Shown here piece by piece: positions 53,529-62,502 of a stretch of DNA of 64,000 nt. How positions within the stretch are numbered: the first letter of the stretch is position 1; each line of letters starts with the position of its first letter. The stretch is from Listeria weihenstephanensis (GTDB taxonomy: Bacteria > Bacillota > Bacilli > Lactobacillales > Listeriaceae). The translations under genes were made by a program, and so were the position numbers. The stretch is taken from positions 3,298,036-3,362,035 of the forward strand of contig NZ_CP011102.1 in the NCBI RefSeq assembly GCF_003534205.1. The letters run 5' to 3'. A model generated the notes under the pieces. That model was not told the DNA's origin. It was given only the letters and a program-made list of their open reading frames with translations, and did not search any database.

Positions 53529-56500
53529 TTAGTTAACTGCTACTTCAACTTCTAAAGCAAGTCCAACGGCGTCATAGCCTAGAACGGTTACTTTTGCTGT
53601 TGGGTCTTTAATTTTGTCCTTCGCATAGTAAGTGTACGTGCCATCTGCTGCTACTGGGACTTTGCTGTATGTTGTATCGCCTACTTTAATAGCAACATAT
53701 TTAATACCGCCTGTAAACGTACCTGTGATATTTCTTGTTGTACCGATCGTGAAGGCATCTGCTTCCATTGTTGGTGCTACGCCTGGATCGATTGTAACGC
53801 CTTTTTCTGCAACAACAACGCCTGATGAGTCGTAAGCTAGAACCGTTATAACATCGTCTTTACTTGTTACTTTATCTTTGATGTAGTAAGTGTACGTGCC
53901 ATCTGCATTAACAGGGACTTTGCCATACTCTGTGTCATTGACTTTAACAGCCACATATTTCACTGTTCCTGTATATGTTCCTGTCGTATCGCCTGTACCT
54001 AACAAGTATGTGCTTGTTGTTAGTGTAGACCCGCCCTCAGGTGTGATAGTTACTGGTGCTTCTGCAATTTTTGTGCCTGTGCTGTCATAGCCAATGATAG
54101 AAACGGCTGTGGTCGCATCTTTAATCTTATCTTTTGCATAGTACTGCCAGTTAGTGCCATCTACCACGGCTACTTTACTGTAAACAGTATCGCCAACTTT
54201 AAGCGCTACATATTTCACGCTTCCAGTGAAAGTACCTTTAACATTTGTATCTGTTTTAAGTTTGAAAGCGACTGGTACGATCGTGCTTGCTCCTGCTGGA
54301 TTTTGAGTCACATTTAATGTTTTCGTGTCTACTAATATACCCGCAGCGTTGTATGCTCTGACAAGAACAACATCTGTTGGGCTCAAAATTTTACCTTTTG
54401 CGTAATACTGCCATGTTGTACCATCAATCACGCCAACTTTTGCTGATTCTACACCATTTACAACAAGGGAAACAGTTTTCACATTACCTGTGAATGTACC
54501 TTTGACATAAGAATCGGTAGAGATTGCAAAGTTACTTGGGTTAATCGTGATTGCGCCAACCAAGCTTTCTGGTCCAGCAACAGATACGTCTTTTGTATCA
54601 ATGATAGTACCTTCTGAGTTGTAACCAATCATTTTAACTACGTCTGATGCGTTTTTAATCTTGTCTTTTGCGTAATATTGAAGAGCGCCTGATCCTGTTA
54701 CTGCCACGGCTGGATATACCGTTCCATTAACCGAAATTGCTACTTTTGTAACAGAACCTGTATATGTTCCTGTCACATAGCTATCCGCACTAACAATGAA
54801 TCCTTTTGGTGTTACTGTGCCTTTTAGTAGCTCGCCGTCTTTCAATGTTACTTTAGCACGTGATAATTCTTTACCTGCTGAGTCTAGAGCAACAATGTAC
54901 GCGTCTTGTGTTGTCGCTGTAATTTTGTCTTTCGCATAATACGTGAAGTTCCCACTTACTGGAACTGTTGTATACTTCGTGTCGCCAACTTGTAGATATA
55001 CTTTCGTTGCATCACCAGAAACGGTTGCTTTAACAGTTGTATCATACCCTACATAATATGGTGCAGTGACTACGACTGTTCCTGCTGTTACGGAAACAAC
55101 TGTAACTGTGATTGTTTTTGTTGTTGTGTTTTTATCTGAATCTGTTACGCTGTATTCCACAGTGTATGTTCCAGCTTTTGTTGTATCTACTGTGTTTGTG
55201 ATAACTTTGATACTTGATGTTAAGTTACCGTCTTCTTTATCAGTCGCTGTTACGCCTGTTAATGCGTCGAACGTGTCGCCTACATTGATTGTTTTATCAG
55301 TCGCTGTAATCACTGGTTTTTCGTTCGTGTTGACTGTTACTGTGATTGTTTTTGTTGTTTTGTTACCGTCTGAATCTGTTACAGAGTACTCAACAGAATA
55401 TACGCCTGCTTTTGTTGTATCTACTGTGTTTGTTACGACTTTGATGTCTGCTGTTAAGTTGCCATCTTCTTTGTCAGTCGCTGTTACGCCTGTTAATGCG
55501 TTGAACGTGTCACCAACTTTGATTGTTTTATCAGTCGCTGTGATCACTGGTTTGTCGTTCGTGTTAACAGTCACTTTGATTGTTTTTGTTGTTTTGTTAC
55601 CGTCTGAATCTGTTACAGAGTACTCAACAGAATATACGCCTGCTTTTGTTGTATCTACTGTGTTTGTTACGACTTTGATGTCTGCTGTTAAGTTGCCATC
55701 TTCTTTGTCAGTCGCTGTTACGCCTGTTAATGCGTTGAACGTGTCACCAACTTTGATTGTTTTGTCGCTTGCTATAATGACTGGTTTTTCGTTAGATTTA
55801 ACTACGACAGATGTTGGATCACTTGGTAGACCATTTTTGCCTGCTTGTGTTACATCAATAACTGCGTCTGCTTTTTGAGCTGGAATTGTTATTGCAAATT
55901 TACCATCTACGTCTGCTACGCCTGTTGCTGTTGTTCCATCAGGAAGTTTTACTGTTACTGTGTTTCCTGGAACTGCTTCACCATTCAGTGTTGTATCGCC
56001 TGCTTTGATAGGAGAAACTGTTGGTACTGCTGGAACTGAAGTGTCTTCTTGTACTTTTGTTGTAACACGTGAGCTGTCATTGACACCATTTGTTTGGTAA
56101 GTTTGAATGTTTTGATCTTTCGCTAGTGTTGTTCCTGCTGGTACGTCAACTGTCCAGTTACCATCTTTATCAACCGTTGTTTTAGCTGTTTTACCGTCTG
56201 GGAATGTTACAACGATATCGTCGCCTGCAACACCTGTTCCTGAAACAGTTGTAGCATTTTCAAAAATTGGTGATACTACTGGGCGGTCAACAATGCTTGA
56301 ACCTTCTGTTGATACACGTGAGTAATCGAAAAGGCTGAAACCATCGATATTTTCACCTGTCGCTAAACCACTGTAATAATCTACTGTTGTAGTTCCAACT
56401 TTATAGATTAATGGAATTCTAACATTATCGATAGTGTTCCATTCGCTTCCTGTTGCTTTAGACCAATCTGCTGCATGATCCCAAGCGTATACTTTAGCCA

Positions 56501-58592
56501 TGTTGTTCATTTCAATACGTGATTGGTAAGCTACATTACTGCTAGAATAACCACGAACGATATGTCCTGCTACGGCTCTGTTATTTTGACGGAAGTCGAT
56601 ATATTTTGGTGAATTAAGGACTAATTTCGAGCTTTGTGCTCCTGTTAAGTCGAATAACATTGTTGATGTGTTTGAAAGTGTTTCTATATAAGCCATGGTA
56701 TTTTTATTGAATGTAACAACACCGTTAGCTTTAATCGCTGGGTAGTTTCCTTGTCCAGATGCTGCACGGATGTTAGCTTTTGAGTTTTCTGCAAAGGTGA
56801 TTGAACCTGATGTTTTAATACCATAATCGGAAGACTCAATTTTAACAAGTGAGTTATTTCCTACGTTAAATGTAGCTGCTGCACTACCTTCTTGAATTAC
56901 GCCAGCTCCAGCATTTAGATATAGGTTAGAGTCTACGCCTAATTTAACTGATCCACCGTAGAGAGTGTGGATTGCATGGCTGTTCAATGCTGTGATTGAA
57001 AGTGTGTTGTTATCGCCAAATGTTGTATCTTTATATGTGTAGATACCATCATGATTTGGAGAAATGATTGTCATGTTTACATTTTTACCTGTAGAAATAC
57101 CTTCACCACTTGTGTTGGTTGTTTCAAGGCCGTTTGTGTATGCTTTGATGTATGCTGTGGAATTATCGCCGAACTTGATTCCACCTGCATTAACGCCGTC
57201 GCCACTTGAAGAAGTGATGTTTGATGATGTGTTAGCACCAAAGTCAATGCGTGAAGTACCAGATGCATAGATAGCATCGCTCTTAGCTTTAATAGCTATT
57301 TCTGTGTTATCTCCAAAGATGATAGGTCCGCCAGAGTAAATACCGTAACTAACGCCAGAATCGATATCAATTTTAACGCGGTCTTCTGGTTGTGGATTTT
57401 GGTTAGATACTGAACCAAAGCGGATTGTTGCTGCTCCTGCTGAGTAAATACCTCTATCATGTGTTCTTAATTTTAAAGAAGAACGATCGCCAAATGTAAT
57501 TGTTGCGTTCCCGTAAATACCACTGCCGTTATCACTAACTACGTCGATATCTGCGTCTTTACCTACAACGATAGAAGCTCCAGTGTTGTACGCGTAAATT
57601 GCAGTACCAGTACCAGTTGCTTTAACTTTCACATTGTCACCGATTGTGATGTTACCAGAAACATAAATACCGTTACCGATATCGCCTGATGCTAGTGTCA
57701 AATCTGCGCCATTTTTAACTACTAATGTTGCAGCTTTTAATGTACCGTATTTAGATGCTGATTTAATAACTGTGTTTTCACCAACTACAAGAGCACTATT
57801 TGATACATCAAATGCATAGCCTTTGTTTGACATCATATTGATTATTGCATTGTCACCAATGTTTACTGATCCAGAAGAACGAACTTTAACCGCTGTTTCC
57901 AATGCTTCTAATTGATCGATTTGCGTGTTGTCAGCAATTTCAAGACTATCAACGTCCATACCTTGACGTTCAGCATTGACTAAACGGTTGTTTTTCCCAG
58001 CGATAGAAAGTGAAAGTTTACCAGTTCCGCCCATAATCATACCGCGAATTTCAACGCTATCAATAATGTTTACTGTTGGTGCCGCTGTAGATGTAAAACC
58101 TGTAAAAATACCTTTTGTTCCTACGTTTGTCATGATTAAGTCTTCTAAATCAACAATAGAATTAGATTTCATGATAACTTGGAAAGACGCAGCACTAATT
58201 GTATGTCCGTTACCTTCAATACGCATGTTGCTGTTTACTGTTACGTTACTTGCTAATTGGAAATCCCCAGTAATTTCAATGACATTTACAGTTCCTGATT
58301 CTGCCGCCGCTTTAAACTCAGCGAATGTTGAAACTTGTTGTCTTTTTTCTGTTACACCGCCATCAAGTGCTAATGTAGCGCCAAGTGGAGCGTATTTTTG
58401 TGCTACGACTGCTGCGCTTGGAGCTTCTTTTTCAGTAGTTGCGCTTCCTGCTGCTTCTGCTGCATGTGATCCTGTTGGTAATACTGTGATTATTTGACTT
58501 GCAACTACTGTAGCGATTAACGCTGTTTTAGCCGCCTTTTTAAGTGTCTTCATAGATAGGACGTTAATTGGTCCCTTTTGTTGTAATTTCAT
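53529..58592 (-). CDS. Giant secreted beta-helix and Ig-repeat protein of EPS locus 2
   Basis: 1687 residues. Signal peptide (about 1-45); a pectate-lyase-like beta-helix adhesive region (about 70-720; repeats like NITIGDNVKVKATG); two bacterial Ig-like modules (SGTGVAGDD, NGEAVPGNT); three HYR/DUF5011-like modules of 78 residues (TATDKEDGNLT, VEYSVTDSDGNKT); then six modules of the GTFTGSVKYVALKVGDT...YYAKDKI type, the same family as in the 24410 protein. No LPXTG, WxL or other anchor. AGAAGGAG precedes the ATG. Likely an extracellular fibre or matrix protein linked to EPS 2 (inference). Confidence 0.88.
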   Translation of the reverse strand: MKLQQKGPINVLSMKTLKKAAKTALIATVVASQIITVLPTGSHAAEAAGSATTEKEAPSAAVVAQKYAPLGATLALDGGVTEKRQQVSTFAEFKAAAESGTVNVIEITGDFQLASNVTVNSNMRIEGNGHTISAASFQVIMKSNSIVDLEDLIMTNVGTKGIFTGFTSTAAPTVNIIDSVEIRGMIMGGTGKLSLSIAGKNNRLVNAERQGMDVDSLEIADNTQIDQLEALETAVKVRSSGSVNIGDNAIINMMSNKGYAFDVSNSALVVGENTVIKSASKYGTLKAATLVVKNGADLTLASGDIGNGIYVSGNITIGDNVKVKATGTGTAIYAYNTGASIVVGKDADIDVVSDNGSGIYGNATITFGDRSSLKLRTHDRGIYSAGAATIRFGSVSNQNPQPEDRVKIDIDSGVSYGIYSGGPIIFGDNTEIAIKAKSDAIYASGTSRIDFGANTSSNITSSSGDGVNAGGIKFGDNSTAYIKAYTNGLETTNTSGEGISTGKNVNMTIISPNHDGIYTYKDTTFGDNNTLSITALNSHAIHTLYGGSVKLGVDSNLYLNAGAGVIQEGSAAATFNVGNNSLVKIESSDYGIKTSGSITFAENSKANIRAASGQGNYPAIKANGVVTFNKNTMAYIETLSNTSTMLFDLTGAQSSKLVLNSPKYIDFRQNNRAVAGHIVRGYSSSNVAYQSRIEMNNMAKVYAWDHAADWSKATGSEWNTIDNVRIPLIYKVGTTTVDYYSGLATGENIDGFSLFDYSRVSTEGSSIVDRPVVSPIFENATTVSGTGVAGDDIVVTFPDGKTAKTTVDKDGNWTVDVPAGTTLAKDQNIQTYQTNGVNDSSRVTTKVQEDTSVPAVPTVSPIKAGDTTLNGEAVPGNTVTVKLPDGTTATGVADVDGKFAITIPAQKADAVIDVTQAGKNGLPSDPTSVVVKSNEKPVIIASDKTIKVGDTFNALTGVTATDKEDGNLTADIKVVTNTVDTTKAGVYSVEYSVTDSDGNKTTKTIKVTVNTNDKPVITATDKTIKVGDTFNALTGVTATDKEDGNLTADIKVVTNTVDTTKAGVYSVEYSVTDSDGNKTTKTITVTVNTNEKPVITATDKTINVGDTFDALTGVTATDKEDGNLTSSIKVITNTVDTTKAGTYTVEYSVTDSDKNTTTKTITVTVVSVTAGTVVVTAPYYVGYDTTVKATVSGDATKVYLQVGDTKYTTVPVSGNFTYYAKDKITATTQDAYIVALDSAGKELSRAKVTLKDGELLKGTVTPKGFIVSADSYVTGTYTGSVTKVAISVNGTVYPAVAVTGSGALQYYAKDKIKNASDVVKMIGYNSEGTIIDTKDVSVAGPESLVGAITINPSNFAISTDSYVKGTFTGNVKTVSLVVNGVESAKVGVIDGTTWQYYAKGKILSPTDVVLVRAYNAAGILVDTKTLNVTQNPAGASTIVPVAFKLKTDTNVKGTFTGSVKYVALKVGDTVYSKVAVVDGTNWQYYAKDKIKDATTAVSIIGYDSTGTKIAEAPVTITPEGGSTLTTSTYLLGTGDTTGTYTGTVKYVAVKVNDTEYGKVPVNADGTYTYYIKDKVTSKDDVITVLAYDSSGVVVAEKGVTIDPGVAPTMEADAFTIGTTRNITGTFTGGIKYVAIKVGDTTYSKVPVAADGTYTYYAKDKIKDPTAKVTVLGYDAVGLALEVEVAVN
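55078..55790 (-). repeat. Three 234-bp tandem coding repeats in the giant protein
   Basis: The three HYR/DUF5011-like modules have a 234-base period (for example matching points at 55147, 55381 and 55615). The two 5'-proximal units are almost identical in DNA, the third is diverged, pointing to recent duplication or conversion. Confidence 0.9.
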
Positions 58593-58697
58593 GTTTATGT
58601 TTCTCCTTCTTATGTTTCTTTTTTTTTTGTAAAATGCCTGCCTATCATCGAACGATTATGGGTTCACACGATAAACACCTCCTTACATTCAAAATAT

Positions 58698-59378
58698 TTA
58701 TGACTGAATATTGCGATTTGTGCGTATGCTTTTAATGACAATACTTTTGTCATCGACGCTAATTTGACCTTCCTGCATCATTTTCTTAAGTTGTTTTGGT
58801 ATAAAATTGCGATCCACATTACAATACGCTCCAATAAGTTTGGTATTGATCACAGATGGTATTTCAACACCTTCATCCACCGAAACTCCTAGCTTATTTG
58901 CAATATCATAAAGTGAGTTCACGAAGCGCTCTTCACGGCCTAGCATCAATTGCATGTAACGTTCATACAAATCGTATAATTGTTCAGTCATTAAATTAGC
59001 GAAATATTCCATGAATGATGGTCTATTTGCCAAATAATTCAGCAAGTATTCCATATCAATCTTCGTTGCTCTAAGCCCCGTTAATGTTGTTGCTTGCGTC
59101 ATAACAACACTTTCGTTTTTTCTGAAAAATGATTCCAATCCAATAATATCTCCATCTGTTAGAAAGGATATGACTGGCTTCAGTGAATCTTTCATTGTCT
59201 GAGTTGTGATTGAAATCCCAGAGTTTATAATGTATAGTGCATTATTTGTCTTACCTGGTGCGATAATCTGTTGCCCTTTATCAAAAGTAACTTCTTGTAC
59301 TAAATTATCACCATATGCATTCGTCTGTAGCTCTTTTATAATCCCGTCTAAACTTGTATCACTTGAAATATACACCAA
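58698..59378 (-). CDS. Crp/Fnr-family regulator upstream of giant protein 2
   Basis: 226 residues: beta-roll (about 30-120; LYIINSGISITTQ, FLTDGDIIGLESFF), dimer helix, and a C-terminal winged helix-turn-helix (about 175-210; NTKLIGAYCNVDRNFIPKQL). It lies 105 bases before the giant-protein gene on the same strand, as the 29207 gene does in locus 1. No clear effector-binding residues. Confidence 0.9.
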   Translation of the reverse strand: MVYISSDTSLDGIIKELQTNAYGDNLVQEVTFDKGQQIIAPGKTNNALYIINSGISITTQTMKDSLKPVISFLTDGDIIGLESFFRKNESVVMTQATTLTGLRATKIDMEYLLNYLANRPSFMEYFANLMTEQLYDLYERYMQLMLGREERFVNSLYDIANKLGVSVDEGVEIPSVINTKLIGAYCNVDRNFIPKQLKKMMQEGQISVDDKSIVIKSIRTNRNIQS

Positions 59379-60095
59379 TTATGACTCCTCCTTTCTAACA
59401 TCTTGAATAGTCACGAAAGATTACATTTATTAATTTAACACGTTCTTGTTTTCCATATTTCAACTATGGTGCAGATATCCAAAAAAGTTGTGAATCTTTT
59501 ATGTCTTTTCATCCTGACCCAACTTCGACTTACAAAAGCGGGTCCACTTCAATAATCTTGTTGTTATTTGTAGTGTAACATCTTATTCTTTTGGATTTCA
59601 CAACACAGTTGCAACTACACAAGCTATCTGTGAATTTTTTGTGACTGCTGCAAATTTTAAATTAATAGAAGTTTTTCATTATGCCCTCTCTTGAGTACAT
59701 TCAAAGTATAATACTTTACTTCTACATTTTTTCCTAAAAATTAGGTTTCTTTTTGTATTGATAGGACAAACATGGCCTAACTAAGTCGTATCAATATGTT
59801 CCACTACATGTACTTTTTTAAAAAAATATACTTCTAGAAGAACATTTTTTCGAGATTAAGCGTCATCTGGGTAAATAACTTCCGCCCCCTTTCTAAAATT
59901 TTATGTAAATGCAGTATTACAGGCCATATTTCTAGCTTAACATGGGAAATTTTATTGGTTTTATATATATATGCACTTCTCGATTTTGAAATTCGACTAA
60001 TTTGTGAATCTTTTGTCGTGGCTGGTCAAAAAAGCGTAAAAAGAGCAGAGAAGGGTATTATTAAATAGAATTCGTAGAAAGGACGGTAGATTTGT
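59379..60095. promoter_or_regulatory. Divergent regulatory region with repeated TGTGAATYTTTT motifs
   Basis: About 715 AT-rich bases between a Crp/Fnr gene (-) and an Mga-like gene (+). Three direct copies of TGTGAATCTTTT or a close variant lie at about 59490, 59629 and 60003, the last about 90 bases before the Mga-like start. No ORF with a good ribosome-binding site was found. Confidence 0.45.
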
Positions 60096-61559
60096 ATGCA
60101 ATTTTTGGATGAAAAAGAACTACGCGAAGTTGATATTATCCGCTTGCTCGGGAAGGAACGAAAATACTGGCAAATATCAGAACTCGCCACTACGCTCAAT
60201 TATAGTACCAGCATTATTTACAACGCGCTTGATGACATAAAATTATATCTAGCTGAAAATGCTCCCAATACTCAGCTAATTGTTAAAAAATCTACCGGCG
60301 CCTTTCTAGACAAACCCGATAGCATTTCCTTAGACGCTATCATTGAAAAATATATGACTACATCTATGGCTTATATTATATTAGACAGTACATTTAATTA
60401 TCCACATCTGCGCGCACGCCAATTTTATGAACAACATTTGCTTACGAAAAGCACCTTTTATTTGAGGTTGAAATATATAGAAAACAGCCTCCATACCGTT
60501 AACCTAAATATAGAAACAAACCCAATGAGAATCACTGGGCCTGAGATTTGGATTAGAGAATGCTATTATAATTTATATTGGCGGACATATAGAGGAAGGA
60601 TTTGGCCGTTTCGCTCGATTTCTAGAGAGGTTTTACTGTACCAACTCAATGAATTTTTACGGAATAGCCGAATATCCATGAATGCCGTCGAAAAAGAGCA
60701 ATTGCTTTACCGGTTAGCTGTGAGGTACATGCGCCACGCTCAGAAACGTTATACGGCGGATATGCCTTTACAAAATTGTGTGCCTCCGCAAGTGGTGGAT
60801 TTTATTAAAAAACACGGTGTGGCCTTGATGAACAGCGTCCCTGAACAGTATAGAGAACTTGAGGAAAAGTATCTAACTATTTCTATTAGTAATCTTTTAT
60901 ACGCCAAAACGCGAAGTTTAAGGGCGACCAAACTCATTGAGTGGCACAGGGAAAAGCAGACCCTTCCTTATAAAATCGCGGCAGCTTTCCTTGAGGAGTT
61001 CGCCATAAAGTATCCAGATATAGTAATAGAAGAAAATGATCATTTGTGGCTCGATCTAATTAATGTTAATTTTTACGGCTTATCTCTGCCACATCTGTAT
61101 ATATACCGCGATTTACGGAAGCAAGCTGACTATTTCAAAGTAGAGAATCCCGCACTATGGGCGAATTTAGAAGTGATAATAACAAAACTATTCAATCCTG
61201 AAAATTTCCAGCAATTCGCGGCACCAGACATTTATTTTTGTTATAAATACATGGTCCTGATTGTTGAAAAGTTTGCCATGAAAAAATACGAGCCAAAACT
61301 AGAAATTGCACTGGTTACAAGTCAAGATAATGCGATTCTAAATAAATTAAAATCCCAGATTCTTCGCAAGTTGAATTTGAATATCGAGATAAATATTGAA
61401 AGTATCCCGAAAAATGTGGATCTTATCGTTACAGAAACCACAACTGTGACTACGAATCTTGATCTTGCCTTTGTTTGGAATTTCCCACCTACGCAGAATG
61501 ACTGGATGCGTTTGGAGGAGCGGTTGAGTGGGATTCGGGATGGGAGATTGGAGGGGTGA
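60096..61559 (+). CDS. Mga-like transcriptional regulator
   Basis: 487 residues. An N-terminal Mga/BglG-type helix-turn-helix (about 12-55; WQISELATTLNYSTSIIYNAL), a second HTH region (about 90-130), PRD-like helical middle (about 200-380) and an EIIB-like C-terminal domain (about 405-480; LEIALVTSQDNAILNKLKSQ). Mga-type proteins control surface adhesins in streptococci; L. monocytogenes has relatives. AAAGGACGG lies before the ATG. Targets may be the adjoining surface-protein genes (inference). Confidence 0.85.
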   Translation: MQFLDEKELREVDIIRLLGKERKYWQISELATTLNYSTSIIYNALDDIKLYLAENAPNTQLIVKKSTGAFLDKPDSISLDAIIEKYMTTSMAYIILDSTFNYPHLRARQFYEQHLLTKSTFYLRLKYIENSLHTVNLNIETNPMRITGPEIWIRECYYNLYWRTYRGRIWPFRSISREVLLYQLNEFLRNSRISMNAVEKEQLLYRLAVRYMRHAQKRYTADMPLQNCVPPQVVDFIKKHGVALMNSVPEQYRELEEKYLTISISNLLYAKTRSLRATKLIEWHREKQTLPYKIAAAFLEEFAIKYPDIVIEENDHLWLDLINVNFYGLSLPHLYIYRDLRKQADYFKVENPALWANLEVIITKLFNPENFQQFAAPDIYFCYKYMVLIVEKFAMKKYEPKLEIALVTSQDNAILNKLKSQILRKLNLNIEINIESIPKNVDLIVTETTTVTTNLDLAFVWNFPPTQNDWMRLEERLSGIRDGRLEG

Positions 61560-61620
61560 GGCAGCCTGGCTTTGCGGTTGATTATGTATAGCTGTAACAA
61601 CAGTCGCTGAAGGTTTACTT

Positions 61621-61736
61621 GCTCGCTTCGCTCTCATGCATATTGGGGCTGTAACTCTCTTTGTTCAAACACGCCACTGGGGGATTACATGCTCGCTCTG
61701 CTCTCATGCATATTGGGGCTGTAACTCTCTTTGTTC
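61621..61736. repeat. Two direct 46-bp repeats, 70 bases apart
   Basis: 61621-61666 and 61691-61736 differ at two positions. Each carries GCTCGC...GCTC and the GGGGCTGTAACTCTCTTTGTTC end. The second copy forms a hairpin with ACAGCCCC (61713-61722 with 61740-61749). No coding role seen. Confidence 0.75.
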
Positions 61737-61750
61737 GTAACAGCCCCAAC

Positions 61751-61849
61751 AAAAAGAACCAGCTAGGGGGGAGCTGGTTCAAAAAAGGAGTTATAAGGAC
61801 TGAGGCAATTAGAAAAAGGGGGGTAAAACTAATTGCTGTCCTGTTTACA
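61751..61849 (-). ncRNA. lhrC: LhrC-family small RNA, copy 1
   Basis: About 99 nt. Promoter: extended -10 TG-TAATAT (61861-61856). The transcript has a first hairpin CAATTAG/CTAATTG with an ACCCCCCTTTTT loop, a single-stranded CU-rich part (AGTCCTTATAACTCC), and a terminator GAACCAGCT/AGCTGGTTC with a CCCCCC loop and T run. This is the LhrC architecture. TTCTCAT and TTTTCAT boxes about 20 bases apart lie upstream of the -10, at the place of LisR sites in L. monocytogenes. Confidence 0.85.
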
Positions 61850-61920
61850 TTCTCTATATTACAGTGCATCGATGAAAATTCACCGGGGTTTTCATGAGAA
61901 TTCTATGAAACTTTCATTTT

Positions 61921-62223
61921 TTATGTTATATCATACTTAATCGTTCCTTCTCTCGTTATATCTGTGATTTCTAGCTGTACAATTTGGGTCATACTCTCAA
62001 TTTGGCCGATTTTTTTAATGATAATTGCGCTGTCTGTATTCAAATAGGAAAGCACGATATCCTTGGTCATATTTTTTTCTGTAACAGGGATCTCAATTCG
62101 GTCTATCTCACCGCTTTCCAATTGCTTTATATTCGTCGTATCTTGCTGTCCTTCTATGTACACGAAAACTTTCTGCGTTAATTTGTTCTGCGACTTATTG
62201 ATAACACTCATTTCTAACGCCAT
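61921..62223 (-). CDS. Small protein of unknown function between sRNAs
   Basis: A 100-residue soluble protein, no signal peptide, mostly beta-strand-like (KVFVYIEGQQ, IVQLEITDI). GGAG lies ahead of the ATG with good spacing. Not recognised. It lies between two LhrC-type sRNA genes and is read on the same strand. Confidence 0.65.
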   Translation of the reverse strand: MALEMSVINKSQNKLTQKVFVYIEGQQDTTNIKQLESGEIDRIEIPVTEKNMTKDIVLSYLNTDSAIIIKKIGQIESMTQIVQLEITDITREGTIKYDIT

Positions 62224-62345
62224 GTTACTCCAACTCCTTCTATATAATAACTCACTAAACTGCCGCCATCATGATTTGCCACATACATCTTATTATCTAT
62301 CCCTATCAAAATCCCCCCAGATTCCCATTATCTCAAAGTAAACGC

Positions 62346-62446
62346 AAAAAAACCAGCCGGGGAAGCTGGTCAAAAAAGGGAGTTTGTTAAAGGGACACCA
62401 CAATTAGAAAAAGGGGAGTAAAACTAATTGCTGTCCTTGCTTTACA
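62346..62446 (-). ncRNA. lhrC: LhrC-family small RNA, copy 2
   Basis: About 101 nt. Extended -10 TG-TATTAT (62458-62453). First hairpin CAATTAG/CTAATTG with an ACTCCCCTTTTT loop, single-stranded GTGTCCC and ACTCCC motifs, terminator ACCAGC/GCTGGT with a TTCCCC loop and seven T residues. Upstream TTCTCAT/CTTTCAT boxes are spaced as in copy 1. Confidence 0.88.
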
Positions 62447-62502
62447 CTCTTTATAATACAGGCCTTCGATGAAAGTTTTGCGGGGATTTCATGAGAATTA
62501 TA

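Noticed and set aside
55078-55790. Regular repeats that could suggest CRISPR
   Set aside because: Period of 234 bases with no unique spacers, in frame inside a coding sequence; they encode protein modules.
55066-55878. 270-codon plus-strand ORF
   Set aside because: Lies opposite the repeat region of the giant protein; low-complexity V/T/S composition is the mirror of the repeated coding strand, and there is no ribosome-binding site.
61615-61869. 84-codon minus-strand ORF across 61.6-61.9 kb
   Set aside because: It runs through the sRNA copy 1 promoter and terminator and through the 46-bp direct repeats; no ribosome-binding site. The RNA gene explains this stretch better.
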